DNA of 37,977 nucleotides. Source: Kiritimatiellia bacterium. Lineage in GTDB: Bacteria; Verrucomicrobiota; Kiritimatiellia; RFP12; UBA1067. Location of the stretch: NCBI GenBank assembly GCA_028684935.1, contig JAQUEX010000008.1, forward strand, positions 1 to 37,977, written 5' to 3'. A program made the position numbers and the translations under genes. Positions 16,092 to 23,954 of the stretch are shown one piece after another (position 1 is the first letter of the stretch; every line of letters starts with the position of its first letter). Below the pieces are notes generated by a model. The model saw only the letters and a program-made list of their open reading frames with translations, had not been told where the DNA came from and made no database searches.

Positions 16092-16871
16092 CTACCAGTG
16101 CATGCGCACCGGCACGCCGTCGGCATGAAGCGCGTGCTTGAGCTGTCCGAGCGTGGTGTGACCCGTGTGCAAGATTCCGGCCACGATCGCCGCGTCGGCG
16201 CCGGCAACGGTAAAGGCGTCGCGCAGATGCGCGGCGCACCCCGCGCCGCCTGAGGCCACGACCGGCACGTTCACCGCCTCCGCGATCAGCCGGGTGATGG
16301 TCAGCTCAAAACCGGCGCGCGTGCCGTCCGCGTCGACCGAGTTCACCACAATCTCGCCCGCGCCGAGCGCTTCGGCGCGCCGCGCCCACGCGACGGCGTC
16401 CATGCCGGTCCGCTCGCGGAAGCCGCGCGTGGTGACTTCGTAGCCGCTGGGACAGCGCGCGCGGTCTGCGGTCGCCACCGGGTCCATGCCCAGCACCATG
16501 CACTGGTTGCCGAACGCGCGCGCGCCGTCGGCGATGATCGACGGGGTGCGCACGGCCAGCGAATTGACCGAGATCTTCTCGGCGCCCGCCAACAGCACGC
16601 GCGACATGTCATCGAGCGTGGCGATGCCGCCGCCCACGGCAAAGGGGATGCGAATCGCGCGCGCGACCTCGCGCACCATGCCGATGTCGATCGGACGCTG
16701 CTCGGCGGATGCGGTGATGTCGTACACCACCAGCTCGTCACAGCCTTCGTCGGAGTAGCGCACCGCCATCTCGACCGGATCGCCCAGGTCGATGTTGTTG
16801 GCGAATTTCACGCCTTTGGTGACGCGCCGGTTGATGATGTCCAGGCAGGGGATGATGCGTTTTGTGAGCAT
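16092..16871 (-). CDS. hisF: Imidazole glycerol phosphate synthase, cyclase subunit
   Basis: HisF cyclises PRFAR with ammonia from HisH to give imidazole glycerol phosphate and AICAR in histidine synthesis. The 259-aa TIM barrel starts MLTKRIIPCLDI, with catalytic D11. It keeps ELVVYDITAS, the second aspartate in VLGMDPVA, and the phosphate-binding NSVDADGTR and ASGGAG segments. The start at 16871 is fixed by homology; the frame stays open upstream into hisH. It follows hisH after 34 bp. Other his genes are absent here. The gene ends 12 bp from the convergent GH2-like gene with no visible terminator between. Confidence 0.93.
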   Translation of the reverse strand: MLTKRIIPCLDIINRRVTKGVKFANNIDLGDPVEMAVRYSDEGCDELVVYDITASAEQRPIDIGMVREVARAIRIPFAVGGGIATLDDMSRVLLAGAEKISVNSLAVRTPSIIADGARAFGNQCMVLGMDPVATADRARCPSGYEVTTRGFRERTGMDAVAWARRAEALGAGEIVVNSVDADGTRAGFELTITRLIAEAVNVPVVASGGAGCAAHLRDAFTVAGADAAIVAGILHTGHTTLGQLKHALHADGVPVRMHW

Positions 16872-16905
16872 GGCGTTTAGCGGGGTGGCGTGGGGGAGCC
16901 TGCAA

Positions 16906-17529
16906 TCAGGTGTCCGGTGTCCAGCGCAGAAAGTTTTCAAGCAGGCGCAGGCCGATGCGGCCCGATTTTTCGGGGTGGAACTGGGTGGCGGCCACATTGC
17001 CGCGAGCGACCATCGAGCTGAAGGTTACTCCGGCGTAGCAGGTGGTGCCCAGCGTCAGGGACGGGTCGGCGGGCGCGGGGTAGTAGCTGTGCACAAAGTA
17101 GAACTCGCTCTCGTCGGCGATGCCGGCGAGCAGCGGATGCGGGCGCGCGGCCTTCACCTGGTTCCAGCCGATCTGCGGGACTTTGTCGCGCCGGTCGCTG
17201 GGTCGGAAACGCACGGCGCGGCCGGGCAGCAGGCCGAGCGTCACGGTGCCGCCGTCCTCTTCGGAGGCGTCAAACAGAATCTGGGTGCCCAGGCAGATGC
17301 CGAGAAAGGGGGTGCCGCGCACGGTGACGTCACGGAGGGCCGGGGCAAGCCCCAGCGCGTCGAGATGAGCCATGGCTGATCCGGCTGCGCCAACCCCTGG
17401 AAAAACCACGCGCTCGGCGGCGCGGATCTTAGCGGGATCGGACGTCACGGTCGTGTCGCAACCGAGCGCACCGAAGGCGAGTTGCACGCTGGTCAAGTTG
17501 CCGGCTTTGTAATCCACGATGGCGAGCAT
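16906..17529 (-). CDS. hisH: Imidazole glycerol phosphate synthase, glutamine amidotransferase subunit
   Basis: HisH hydrolyses glutamine and channels ammonia to HisF. The 207-aa class I amidotransferase starts MLAIVDYKAGNLTSV and carries the nucleophile elbow GICLGTQILF and the catalytic His/Glu pair in QFHPEKSG. The start at 17529 follows from homology; the reading frame extends upstream without stops through the divergent intergenic region. The hisH-hisF pair forms a two-gene unit here, apart from any other histidine gene in the window. Confidence 0.93.
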   Translation of the reverse strand: MLAIVDYKAGNLTSVQLAFGALGCDTTVTSDPAKIRAAERVVFPGVGAAGSAMAHLDALGLAPALRDVTVRGTPFLGICLGTQILFDASEEDGGTVTLGLLPGRAVRFRPSDRRDKVPQIGWNQVKAARPHPLLAGIADESEFYFVHSYYPAPADPSLTLGTTCYAGVTFSSMVARGNVAATQFHPEKSGRIGLRLLENFLRWTPDT

Positions 17530-17572
17530 GATGTCACTCAGGGGTTGGGCGTGTTGAAGGCACAGATTTTGG

Positions 17573-17601
17573 TTGAGAGGCGATGCGATGTCAAATACAA
17601 T
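17573..17601 (+). promoter_or_regulatory. Predicted promoter of the DUF4886 gene
   Basis: TTGAGA (17573-17578), a 17-bp spacer and TACAAT (17596-17601) form a sigma70-like promoter with a leader of about 120 nt. The -10 box overlaps the palindrome at 17598-17613. Confidence 0.5.
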
Positions 17602-17613
17602 TGCGCGCAATTG
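17598..17613. promoter_or_regulatory. 16-bp perfect palindrome, candidate operator
   Basis: CAATTGCGCGCAATTG is a perfect palindrome between the divergent hisH and DUF4886 genes. It covers the end of the predicted -10 box of the latter, a usual place for a repressor site. No regulator gene is nearby. Confidence 0.45.
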
Positions 17614-17670
17614 ATACCCGGTGAGGGGTCCTAAAAAGCGCGGGGTGCGCGTGCATGTGCGGAGCACAGT

Positions 17671-17699
17671 CGGGAGCGCGGGCGCCCCCGCCCGCATGT
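17671..17699. repeat. REP-like GC-rich hairpin in the DUF4886 leader
   Basis: GCGGGCG and CGCCCGC (17678-17684 and 17689-17695) pair around a CCCC loop, within a GC-rich unit that starts CGGGAGCG. It lies 30 bp before the gene start and has the look of a dispersed intergenic repeat. No second full copy exists in the window. Confidence 0.4.
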
Positions 17700-17726
17700 G
17701 GCAATCCCTGGATGACAGGAAGGAAG

Positions 17727-18659
17727 ATGACGATGCGACTACATGGTATGGCGGTAATGGTGACGCTGGCCGGGCTGGCCTGCGGACTGGCTGAAGCGAA
17801 GAGCGTGAAACTTTTGGCGGTCGGCAACAGTTTTTCTAACAACGCGCTGTGGTTTTTCAAAGAGATCGTCAAAGCTGCCGGCCATGAGCCGGTGGTGGGG
17901 CACGCCATGATCGGCGGATGTGATTTTGACCGGCACGTGCGGCATGCGGAGGCCTTCGAAAAGAATCCCGCCGATCCCGAGGGCCGTCCCTATGAAGGCA
18001 AAAAAAGCCTGCAGGAGCTGTTGCAGCAGGACAAGTGGGAGTACGTGACCATTCAGCAGGTGAGCCACAAGGCGCCCCGCCCGGAGACTTACCAGCCGGG
18101 CGCGGACCGGTTGATCGCGATCATCCGCAAGTATGCGCCTCAGGCCGAAATCGTGGTGCATCAGACCTGGGCTTATCGCGATGATCATCCGGTCGGCGGG
18201 ACCAAGGGATTCGTCTCCACGGACGACATGTACCGCAAGGTGCGTACGGCCTATGATGCCTTTTGCCAGGCCAAGGGGGTGCGGTTGATTCCGAGCGGTG
18301 ACGCCATGGAGGCCGCGCGCCGCGATCCGGCGTGGGGCAAATTCGTGCCTGATCCGGCATTCGATCCCAGAACGGCGGTTTATCCCGCGCTGCCGACCGA
18401 GAAACGTTCGCTGCACAGCGGCTACACGTGGCGCAAGGATCCGAAGAGCGGGGCGTTCCGGCTGGGCGAGGACAAATTCCATGCGAATACGCAGGGCATC
18501 TACCTGCTGGGCTGTGTCTGGTTCGAGTTCTTTTACGACACGAGCGTGGTCGGCAATGCCTTCGTGCCCAAGGGCGTCTCCGCCGAGGATGCCGCGGTGC
18601 TGCAGCGCGTGGCGCATCGCGTGGTGGGCGAAAAGCAGCGCCCCGCGCTGTTGCCATAA
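17727..18659 (+). CDS. Secreted DUF4886 SGNH-type hydrolase-like protein
   Basis: This is an exported protein of 310 aa with a signal peptide (about residues 1-24, ending GLAEA). It then has KLLAVGNSFSNNA, the serine block of SGNH/GDSL-type folds, followed by GHAMIGGCDFDRH and near the C-terminus DKFHANTQGIYLLGCVWFE, with the Asp-x-x-His arrangement of the catalytic dyad. These fit the DUF4886 family, often found beside polysaccharide-degrading genes in Bacteroidetes and PVC bacteria. A sugar deacetylase or esterase role is plausible but not shown. The start at 17727 has AGGA 6 nt upstream; 17733 is an alternative with similar support. It is probably transcribed alone and ends at a strong terminator. 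Confidence 0.8.
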   Translation: MTMRLHGMAVMVTLAGLACGLAEAKSVKLLAVGNSFSNNALWFFKEIVKAAGHEPVVGHAMIGGCDFDRHVRHAEAFEKNPADPEGRPYEGKKSLQELLQQDKWEYVTIQQVSHKAPRPETYQPGADRLIAIIRKYAPQAEIVVHQTWAYRDDHPVGGTKGFVSTDDMYRKVRTAYDAFCQAKGVRLIPSGDAMEAARRDPAWGKFVPDPAFDPRTAVYPALPTEKRSLHSGYTWRKDPKSGAFRLGEDKFHANTQGIYLLGCVWFEFFYDTSVVGNAFVPKGVSAEDAAVLQRVAHRVVGEKQRPALLP

Positions 18660-18672
18660 CCGGCCCGGAATG

Positions 18673-18704
18673 AAAAAAGGCGGGGCGTGTGCCCCGCCTT
18701 TTTT
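18673..18704. terminator. Bidirectional rho-independent terminator
   Basis: GGCGGGGC, a GTGT loop and GCCCCGCC are flanked by six As and six Ts, giving an exact 14-bp inverted repeat. It sits between the convergent DUF4886 and serC genes and should stop transcription from both sides. Confidence 0.95.
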
Positions 18705-18727
18705 CGTGCGCAAAACGCCGGCGGCGC

Positions 18728-19804
18728 TCAGCCGTTGCGCGCCTCGAAGTCCTTCATGAACGCGACCAGCGCCTGGACGCCGTCGACCGGGAAGGCGTTG
18801 TAGATCGACGCGCGGATACCGCCCACGGAGCGGTGCCCCTTGAGCTGCTTCATGCCCGCCTCGGAAGCCTGCTTGATGAAGAGCGTTTCCAGCTCTTCGG
18901 TGGGCAGGCGGAAGGTGACATTCATGTCTGAACGATACTCTTTCTTGGCGGTGCCGCGGTAGAAGCCCGACGCGTCGATGGCGTCATAAATCAGTTGGGC
19001 CTTGTCGCGATTCTGCTTGAAGAGATTCTCAGGCCCCACCTTTTTCAGCCAGCGCGTGGTCAGGCAGAGCATGTAGATGCTGAAGCAGGGCGGCGTGTTG
19101 TAGAGCGAGTTGTTCTCGATGTGCGTCTGGTAACGCAGCATCGCCGGCAGCGAGATGTTACCCTTCTCGGCGAAGTCCTTGCGGATCGCGACCAGCGCGA
19201 CGCCGGAGGGGCCGAGGTTTTTCTGCGCGCCTGCGTAAATCACCGTACAGCGGGAGTAATCGAGCGGACGGGAGAGGATGTCCGACGACATGTCGGCGAT
19301 CAGCGGCGAGCCGGTTTCGGGCAGCGCCTTGAACTGTGCTCCGGAGATGGTTTCGTTGGTGGTGATGTGGCTGTACACCGCGCCCGGCGTCCACTTCATC
19401 TCGGACAACTCCGGCATGCGCGTCGGGATGTCCTTCTGGCAGTCGGCCGCGATACTGACGTTGCCGATGAGCCGAGCCTGCTTGACGGCTGCGGCGCCCC
19501 ACGAGCCGGCATTGACATAATCGGCGGTCTGGCCTTCGCCCAGGAAGTTCATGGGCAGCATGGCGAATTGCAGGCTCGCGCCGCCTTGCAGGAACAAAAC
19601 CGCGTAGTCGTCGTTCAGGCCGAGCAGCTCTTTGATGTTCGCGACCGCTTCGTTGTGAACGGCGTCGTACTCTTTGCCGCGGTGCGACATCTCCATGATG
19701 GACATGCCCGAGCCCTTGTAGTCCACCAGATCGGCCTGGGCTTCTTGCAGAACGTCCACCGGCAGGGTCGCGGGCCCCGCTCCGAAATTATACACGCGTG
19801 CCAT
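18728..19804 (-). CDS. serC: Phosphoserine aminotransferase
   Basis: SerC converts 3-phosphohydroxypyruvate and glutamate to phosphoserine and 2-oxoglutarate in serine synthesis, and serves a parallel step in pyridoxal phosphate synthesis in some bacteria. The 358-aa protein starts RVYNFGAGPATLP and contains MSIMEMSHRG, LFLQGGASLQFAM, the PLP lysine in YAGAQKNLGPSG and the C-terminal HRSVGGIRASIYNA, all family hallmarks at normal length. AAGGAG lies 7 nt before the ATG. A promoter with a consensus -35 box lies upstream (19879-19908), and the bidirectional terminator follows, so it is probably monocistronic. Confidence 0.97.
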   Translation of the reverse strand: MARVYNFGAGPATLPVDVLQEAQADLVDYKGSGMSIMEMSHRGKEYDAVHNEAVANIKELLGLNDDYAVLFLQGGASLQFAMLPMNFLGEGQTADYVNAGSWGAAAVKQARLIGNVSIAADCQKDIPTRMPELSEMKWTPGAVYSHITTNETISGAQFKALPETGSPLIADMSSDILSRPLDYSRCTVIYAGAQKNLGPSGVALVAIRKDFAEKGNISLPAMLRYQTHIENNSLYNTPPCFSIYMLCLTTRWLKKVGPENLFKQNRDKAQLIYDAIDASGFYRGTAKKEYRSDMNVTFRLPTEELETLFIKQASEAGMKQLKGHRSVGGIRASIYNAFPVDGVQALVAFMKDFEARNG

Positions 19805-19878
19805 ACGTTTACTCCTTAACTGTGTGGTGCCGGTTAGCGCACCCGAGGCCGCATCTCCCGGCTTTCAAGTAAGGCGTA

Positions 19879-19908
19879 ATGATGCATCAGGCGTGCCGGC
19901 ATTGTCAA
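19879..19908 (-). promoter_or_regulatory. Predicted serC promoter
   Basis: On the minus strand the consensus -35 TTGACA (19908-19903) is followed after 18 bp by CATCAT (19884-19879). The leader would be about 68 nt. Confidence 0.5.
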
Positions 19909-19943
19909 TGCGGGAACACTCTCCGGATTGCGCCGGGCAAGCG

Positions 19944-21050
19944 TCACTCCATGCCTTTGAAGACCTTTACCCAGCGCAGGACCGGCGACTGGGTCATGCG
20001 AATGGCGTCTTTCGGGCAGATTTCGTGGCAGCAACTGCAACTGATGCAGCGCTGTCCGTTCAGCAGCGGAACCGGCGCGCCGGCTGGCAGGCTGAGGGCT
20101 TGGACCGGGCAGGCCTTCACGCACAGGCCGCAGCGGACACAGGCCTTCGGTGAGAAGGCCGGCCGCACCCAAATGACGCGTCCGGCACGCCGGACCAGCC
20201 AGTCCGGCAACAGCCGCAGCACGTGGGCCCCCGACGGCACATCGAACGCGGCGACGGTGATCGGGTCGCCGAGCGGCTGCGGAACTTCCGCGCGGGCGTC
20301 CAAATAGGGGACGCGGCTCGGATCGATGTGCAGCATCGCGCACAAGACACGGTCCAGCGCGAAGGGGTCTTCCGCGGCGGCGAGAAAGCCGAGCGGGATC
20401 GGACGCCCGTTGGCGGGGCCCTGACCCTCCATGCCGACCACCGCGTCGGCGAGGGTCCAGCAGGGCGGCATGACGCTCCAGAGCGTGCGCACCAGGCGTC
20501 CGAACACCTCCGGTTTGGGATACTGGCGGTGCAGCGTCGTCTTGGCGTAGCCGGGGATCGTGCCGTAGATGTTTTTGACGGCGGCGGTCAGCAGGGTGAG
20601 CGAATGGCTCTTGACTTTGGGCAGGTTGACGATGCGGTCGGCCTCCAGCACCGGGCGTGCGATCGGGAAGGTGAAGCCTCCGCGCGTGAACGTTTCGGCG
20701 CCGGCCTGTTCGAGCGCGATCAGAGGCACCCCCTCCTCGGCGCACACCGCGCCGATCCCGGACCGCTCCCACACGCACGCCAGATTCGCGGCGCTGGCAG
20801 GGCTGTCGCCGACCGTGACCTGCGCGCCGGCCGCCTTGAGTCGGCGGATCACCAGCCGTACCAGCGCCGGATGCGTGGTGACCGCCTGTGCGGGCTCGCG
20901 GTCAGTCAGCAGGTTGGGTTTGACCAGCACCCGCTGGCCCGCTACCGCAGAGTCGGCGAGCCAGCCGGTCATCTCCAGCAGCCGGTCCAGCGCCGGCGCC
21001 AAGGCCGCCTCATAGTCACCACAAGCAACCCGATACACCTGATTGTTCAT
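19944..21050 (-). CDS. DUF362 protein with C-terminal 2[4Fe-4S] ferredoxin domain
   Basis: The 368-aa protein has an N-terminal DUF362 domain (VLVKPNLLT at about residue 43, VTVGDSP, NLPKVKSHSLTLLTAAVKNIYGTIPG at about 150) and a C-terminal ferredoxin domain (about 300-355) with CVRCGLCVKACP and CISCSCCHEICP, enough for two [4Fe-4S] clusters. DUF362 proteins are widespread in anaerobes, and their function is not settled. No partner redox enzyme is adjacent. It has no signal peptide. The start ATG lies only 6 nt after a predicted -10 box, so the mRNA may be leaderless. Confidence 0.85.
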   Translation of the reverse strand: MNNQVYRVACGDYEAALAPALDRLLEMTGWLADSAVAGQRVLVKPNLLTDREPAQAVTTHPALVRLVIRRLKAAGAQVTVGDSPASAANLACVWERSGIGAVCAEEGVPLIALEQAGAETFTRGGFTFPIARPVLEADRIVNLPKVKSHSLTLLTAAVKNIYGTIPGYAKTTLHRQYPKPEVFGRLVRTLWSVMPPCWTLADAVVGMEGQGPANGRPIPLGFLAAAEDPFALDRVLCAMLHIDPSRVPYLDARAEVPQPLGDPITVAAFDVPSGAHVLRLLPDWLVRRAGRVIWVRPAFSPKACVRCGLCVKACPVQALSLPAGAPVPLLNGQRCISCSCCHEICPKDAIRMTQSPVLRWVKVFKGME

Positions 21051-21056
21051 GACAGC

Positions 21057-21084
21057 AGTGTAGCAGATCGGCCGGGCGCTTCAA
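21057..21084 (-). promoter_or_regulatory. Predicted promoter of the DUF362 gene, leaderless type
   Basis: On the minus strand TTGAAG (21084-21079), a 16-bp spacer and TACACT (21062-21057) end 6 nt before the ATG at 21050, so transcription would begin at or next to the start codon. No Shine-Dalgarno sequence is present. Confidence 0.45.
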
Positions 21085-21102
21085 AAGGATGTTCATCCGC
21101 CC

Positions 21103-22023
21103 TTAGCGGCGCGACAGGAGGTGGGCGGCGAGGTCGCGTTCGAAGGCCAGCAGGGTCTGGCACTGGGCGCAGCGCGCCGAGTCGATCTGCCGGGCCTCCG
21201 CCGGCAGGGCTGCGCGTTCGCCGCAAGCGAAACAGCGGACCGCGGCACCGGCCGTGGCGGCCGCAAGCTGTCCGGTGGCGGCGTCGCGCGCGAACCAGTC
21301 GTCCGACGGCCGTCCGCTGAGGGTATCGTAGGCGGCCTTGATCTGCGCGAACTTCTCGGCGGTCAGCGCCTGGATGGCCGGGTCGAGGCCGCTGTGTTTA
21401 TCCGGATGATACGTGAGGCTGAGCGCGCGGTACGCGCTTTTGATCTGCGCGTCATCGGCGCTGTAGGGGACGCCCAGTGTGTGGCAGGACTCGCGCCGTT
21501 CCTGCGCGGAGGCTGAACGCCGCACATAAAGCAGTGAAGCGTTGCGGAGATCGTCATCGTGAAGCCCGGCCGGCCGCGCGTAGCCGGCGATGCAGTCGGT
21601 CTCGGCCGGCGTTTCGTCGCCGTCGCTGACCGCCACGCGCCACAGCCAGACAGCCGAAGCGCGCGCGAGATCGGGCGTGTCGCGCACCAGCGCGGCGAGC
21701 CGGGCCAGCGGACGGTCGATCCGCGCGCAGTCGTCGATCAGATACGAGAGATCGTGCGGCGACAGCGCGCCGCCGACCGCCTGGTTAAGCTCGGCGAGGA
21801 TCGCGCGGATGGCGAGGTCCTCGCGCGCGGTGTACCGGCCGTCGACCCGGGCCAGTTCATACAGCGACGCGGCGGTGACGGCGATCAGGCGCTGCGCCTG
21901 TTTCTGCGGCGTGGGTGCCTTGCGGTCCACGAGATAATGGCCGGCAGCGGCACCGGCCACCGCGCCCCAGGGGCCGAGGAACGAACCGATGCTGCCGCCG
22001 ATCATTTTGCCTTGCCAAGACAT
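21103..22023 (-). CDS. DjlA-like TerB/J-domain protein with C-terminal zinc ribbon
   Basis: This 306-aa protein combines four parts. A Gly/Ala-rich N-terminal segment (GGSIGSFLGPWGAVAGAAAG, about residues 9-28) resembles the membrane-insertion segment of DjlA. A TerB-like helical domain follows (about 40-165). Next is a J domain (about 180-245) with the HPD motif in LTYHPDKH, which would stimulate an Hsp70 ATPase. Last is a zinc ribbon (CFACGE and CAQCQT, about 266-295). The first three parts match DjlA, a membrane-anchored DnaK co-chaperone; the zinc ribbon is an addition I do not know from that family. Its client is unknown. No Shine-Dalgarno sequence is visible before the ATG at 22023. It lies 49 bp after GH97 on the same strand. 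Confidence 0.8.
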   Translation of the reverse strand: MSWQGKMIGGSIGSFLGPWGAVAGAAAGHYLVDRKAPTPQKQAQRLIAVTAASLYELARVDGRYTAREDLAIRAILAELNQAVGGALSPHDLSYLIDDCARIDRPLARLAALVRDTPDLARASAVWLWRVAVSDGDETPAETDCIAGYARPAGLHDDDLRNASLLYVRRSASAQERRESCHTLGVPYSADDAQIKSAYRALSLTYHPDKHSGLDPAIQALTAEKFAQIKAAYDTLSGRPSDDWFARDAATGQLAAATAGAAVRCFACGERAALPAEARQIDSARCAQCQTLLAFERDLAAHLLSRR

Positions 22024-22072
22024 ATTGAAAATGAGGGAATCGCGAAAAGAGAGAGCGGGTGGGGTGTCGGCG

Positions 22073-23950
22073 TCAGGGAGCCGGGACGAGATGGACGGCG
22101 TGGCCGCCGTTCGCGGCCATGTCGGCGGTGAGGGTGTCGGCGGCGGTCACGCGGCGCGTGGCGCAGGCGACGCGCGTGCGGTCTGAACCGTCCGGCGCAC
22201 CGTCGCTGTAAAGGGCGGCGGTGTAGGTTTTGCCGGGGGTGAGGAACGAGAGGGGGATCTCCAACGTGCGGCGCTCAAGGGCATTGATGGTGCCGATGAA
22301 CCAGGCATCGCCGCTGCGCCGGGCGATCGATGCGTACGCGCCGATCCGGCCGTGCAGCGCGCGCGTGTCGTCCCAGACCGTCGGCATCTGGCGCCAGAAG
22401 TCCAACTCCGGCTCGCCTTTGTACATGCCGGGGTTGTCGTACCAGAAGAGGAATTGCCACGGGCTGTAGGTGACGACGCCCAGCGCGAGCTGATGCGCCC
22501 GCGTGTTCTTGACGCGCCCGTTGTACCAGCACGGCGTGTAGTCACCGGGACCGCACAGGTAACGGGTGAAGGGCAGCGCGCAGTTGTGCGGCGCGGCCGG
22601 CATCTCTTCGTTGCCGCGGATGCCTTCGACCGTCATGACGTTGGGCCAGGTGCGCTGGTTACCGGTGAGGCGGTATTCGTCATGGATGTCGATCATCATG
22701 CGCGCTTCGCCGGCCTTGCGGATGGCGTCCGAGAGCCAGGTCGTCCACTTTTGGCTGCCGACGTTGACGAAGCCGTACTTCATGCCGACGATGCCCCACG
22801 AGGTATAGAGCGGCAGCAGGTCGTCCAGACGGCGCTCCAGTTCGCGACGATTGACGTAGACGATGACACCGACGCCGTTCGTCTTGGCGTAACGGATGAC
22901 CTCGGGCAGGTCCAGCGGCCCTTTGGAGCGTTTGGGGTCGAGCGTAACCGTGCGCGCGTCGGAGGCGTCATCGTACTCGTGGCCGTACCACCCCGCGTCG
23001 AATTCGATGTACTGCAGGTTCATGGTCTTGGCGAAATCGACACACGCCATGCCGCCTTTGGTGGTGAGCGAGGTCTCGCGGATGACCTTGCCGGGCTTGA
23101 TCCACGAGGTGTCGGCGATCCGCGAGGGCTCATTGAGGTTGAGGATGAAATCATTGTTCTCCAGCAGGCGGCAGGCGTTGTCCGCCACCCTGACATAGCG
23201 CCACGGGGACACGCCTGATTTTTCGAGTGAGACGGGACTGTCGAGGTCAGCCTTGAGCGTGTATGCCTTGCCGGGGACGGGCGCGAATTTCATGCGGGCG
23301 AAATCGACGAGCGCCGCTTCGCCGATGGCGGCGACCGGGCCTTCGGCGGTCTCGACGGTGAGCGGACGCTCCGCGCCCTTCTTCACGGCGGAAAGCGCTT
23401 CCGGCTTGTACTCGCCCTGAGCGGCGTAGACGGGCCAGGCACGGTGATCGCCGGTGAAAACGAATTCGGTGAGTTCGTTTGTGACAGACGCACGCAGCCG
23501 GAGCGGAGCCGACACCGCGTATCGGAAGGCGATCCCCGCGTTGTAGGCGCGGAACACGAACAGGATCCCCGCGTCCGATGCCGTCTGTTCCACGCCTAAA
23601 ACCATCTGCCTGAACTGGTCTGAAACAGTGGCGCGTTCGCCGAACGGCGGGTGCCAGACGAGGTTGGTCTCGTCTCGCAGCACATCCTCCGGGCGCACCG
23701 CCGCAAACCCTCGGCTTAAGTCAGTGCCGTCTGACAGGGCCAAGCCCAAGCGCGAGGGCAGGATGACGGGCATGCCTTTATAATCGACGCGGTAGGAGAA
23801 ACCGCCGTCCTCGCCCTGCACGACCGTCGCGCGCACGTTACCGTCGGGCGACGTCAGCGGAAACGATTGCGTCGCCGCAGTGGCGGTGGCGGCAAGCAAA
23901 AGAAGGACGGCGCACGCTGAACGCCGAACGCCGGATGTCGTCTGTCTCAT
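22073..23950 (-). CDS. Exported GH97 family glycoside hydrolase
   Basis: GH97 enzymes are alpha-glucosidases or alpha-galactosidases acting on oligosaccharides in the periplasm. The 625-aa protein has a signal peptide (about residues 1-26), the N-terminal beta-sandwich (SPDGNVRATV, GFSYRVDYKGMPV), the TIM barrel (YIEFDAGWYG at about residue 318) and the C-terminal sheet domain. The retaining-type nucleophile position seems to hold Gly (GMKYGFV), as in inverting SusB, while the IHDEY and EGIRGNEEM segments match neither subgroup perfectly. The ATG at 23950 follows the MocA stop by 4 bp, with GGAG upstream inside that gene, so the two are coupled. A 7-mer repeat array lies inside the signal-peptide codons (23915-23935). 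Confidence 0.88.
   Translation of the reverse strand: MRQTTSGVRRSACAVLLLLAATATAATQSFPLTSPDGNVRATVVQGEDGGFSYRVDYKGMPVILPSRLGLALSDGTDLSRGFAAVRPEDVLRDETNLVWHPPFGERATVSDQFRQMVLGVEQTASDAGILFVFRAYNAGIAFRYAVSAPLRLRASVTNELTEFVFTGDHRAWPVYAAQGEYKPEALSAVKKGAERPLTVETAEGPVAAIGEAALVDFARMKFAPVPGKAYTLKADLDSPVSLEKSGVSPWRYVRVADNACRLLENNDFILNLNEPSRIADTSWIKPGKVIRETSLTTKGGMACVDFAKTMNLQYIEFDAGWYGHEYDDASDARTVTLDPKRSKGPLDLPEVIRYAKTNGVGVIVYVNRRELERRLDDLLPLYTSWGIVGMKYGFVNVGSQKWTTWLSDAIRKAGEARMMIDIHDEYRLTGNQRTWPNVMTVEGIRGNEEMPAAPHNCALPFTRYLCGPGDYTPCWYNGRVKNTRAHQLALGVVTYSPWQFLFWYDNPGMYKGEPELDFWRQMPTVWDDTRALHGRIGAYASIARRSGDAWFIGTINALERRTLEIPLSFLTPGKTYTAALYSDGAPDGSDRTRVACATRRVTAADTLTADMAANGGHAVHLVPAP
23915..23935. repeat. 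Tandem 7-mer array within the GH97 signal peptide codons
   Basis: Three adjacent 7-mers CGCTGAA, CGCCGAA and CGCCGGA (plus-strand reading) encode part of the basic region before the hydrophobic core. The array keeps the reading frame, since three 7-mers equal seven codons. Confidence 0.5.
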
Positions 23951-23954
23951 CGGG

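Noticed and set aside
16092-17529. HisF/HisH-like pair for surface sugar amidation rather than histidine synthesis
   Set aside because: Motifs and length of HisF (D11, VLGMDP, NSVDADGTR) fit the histidine enzyme well, and no N-acetyl sugar amidotransferase gene is adjacent.
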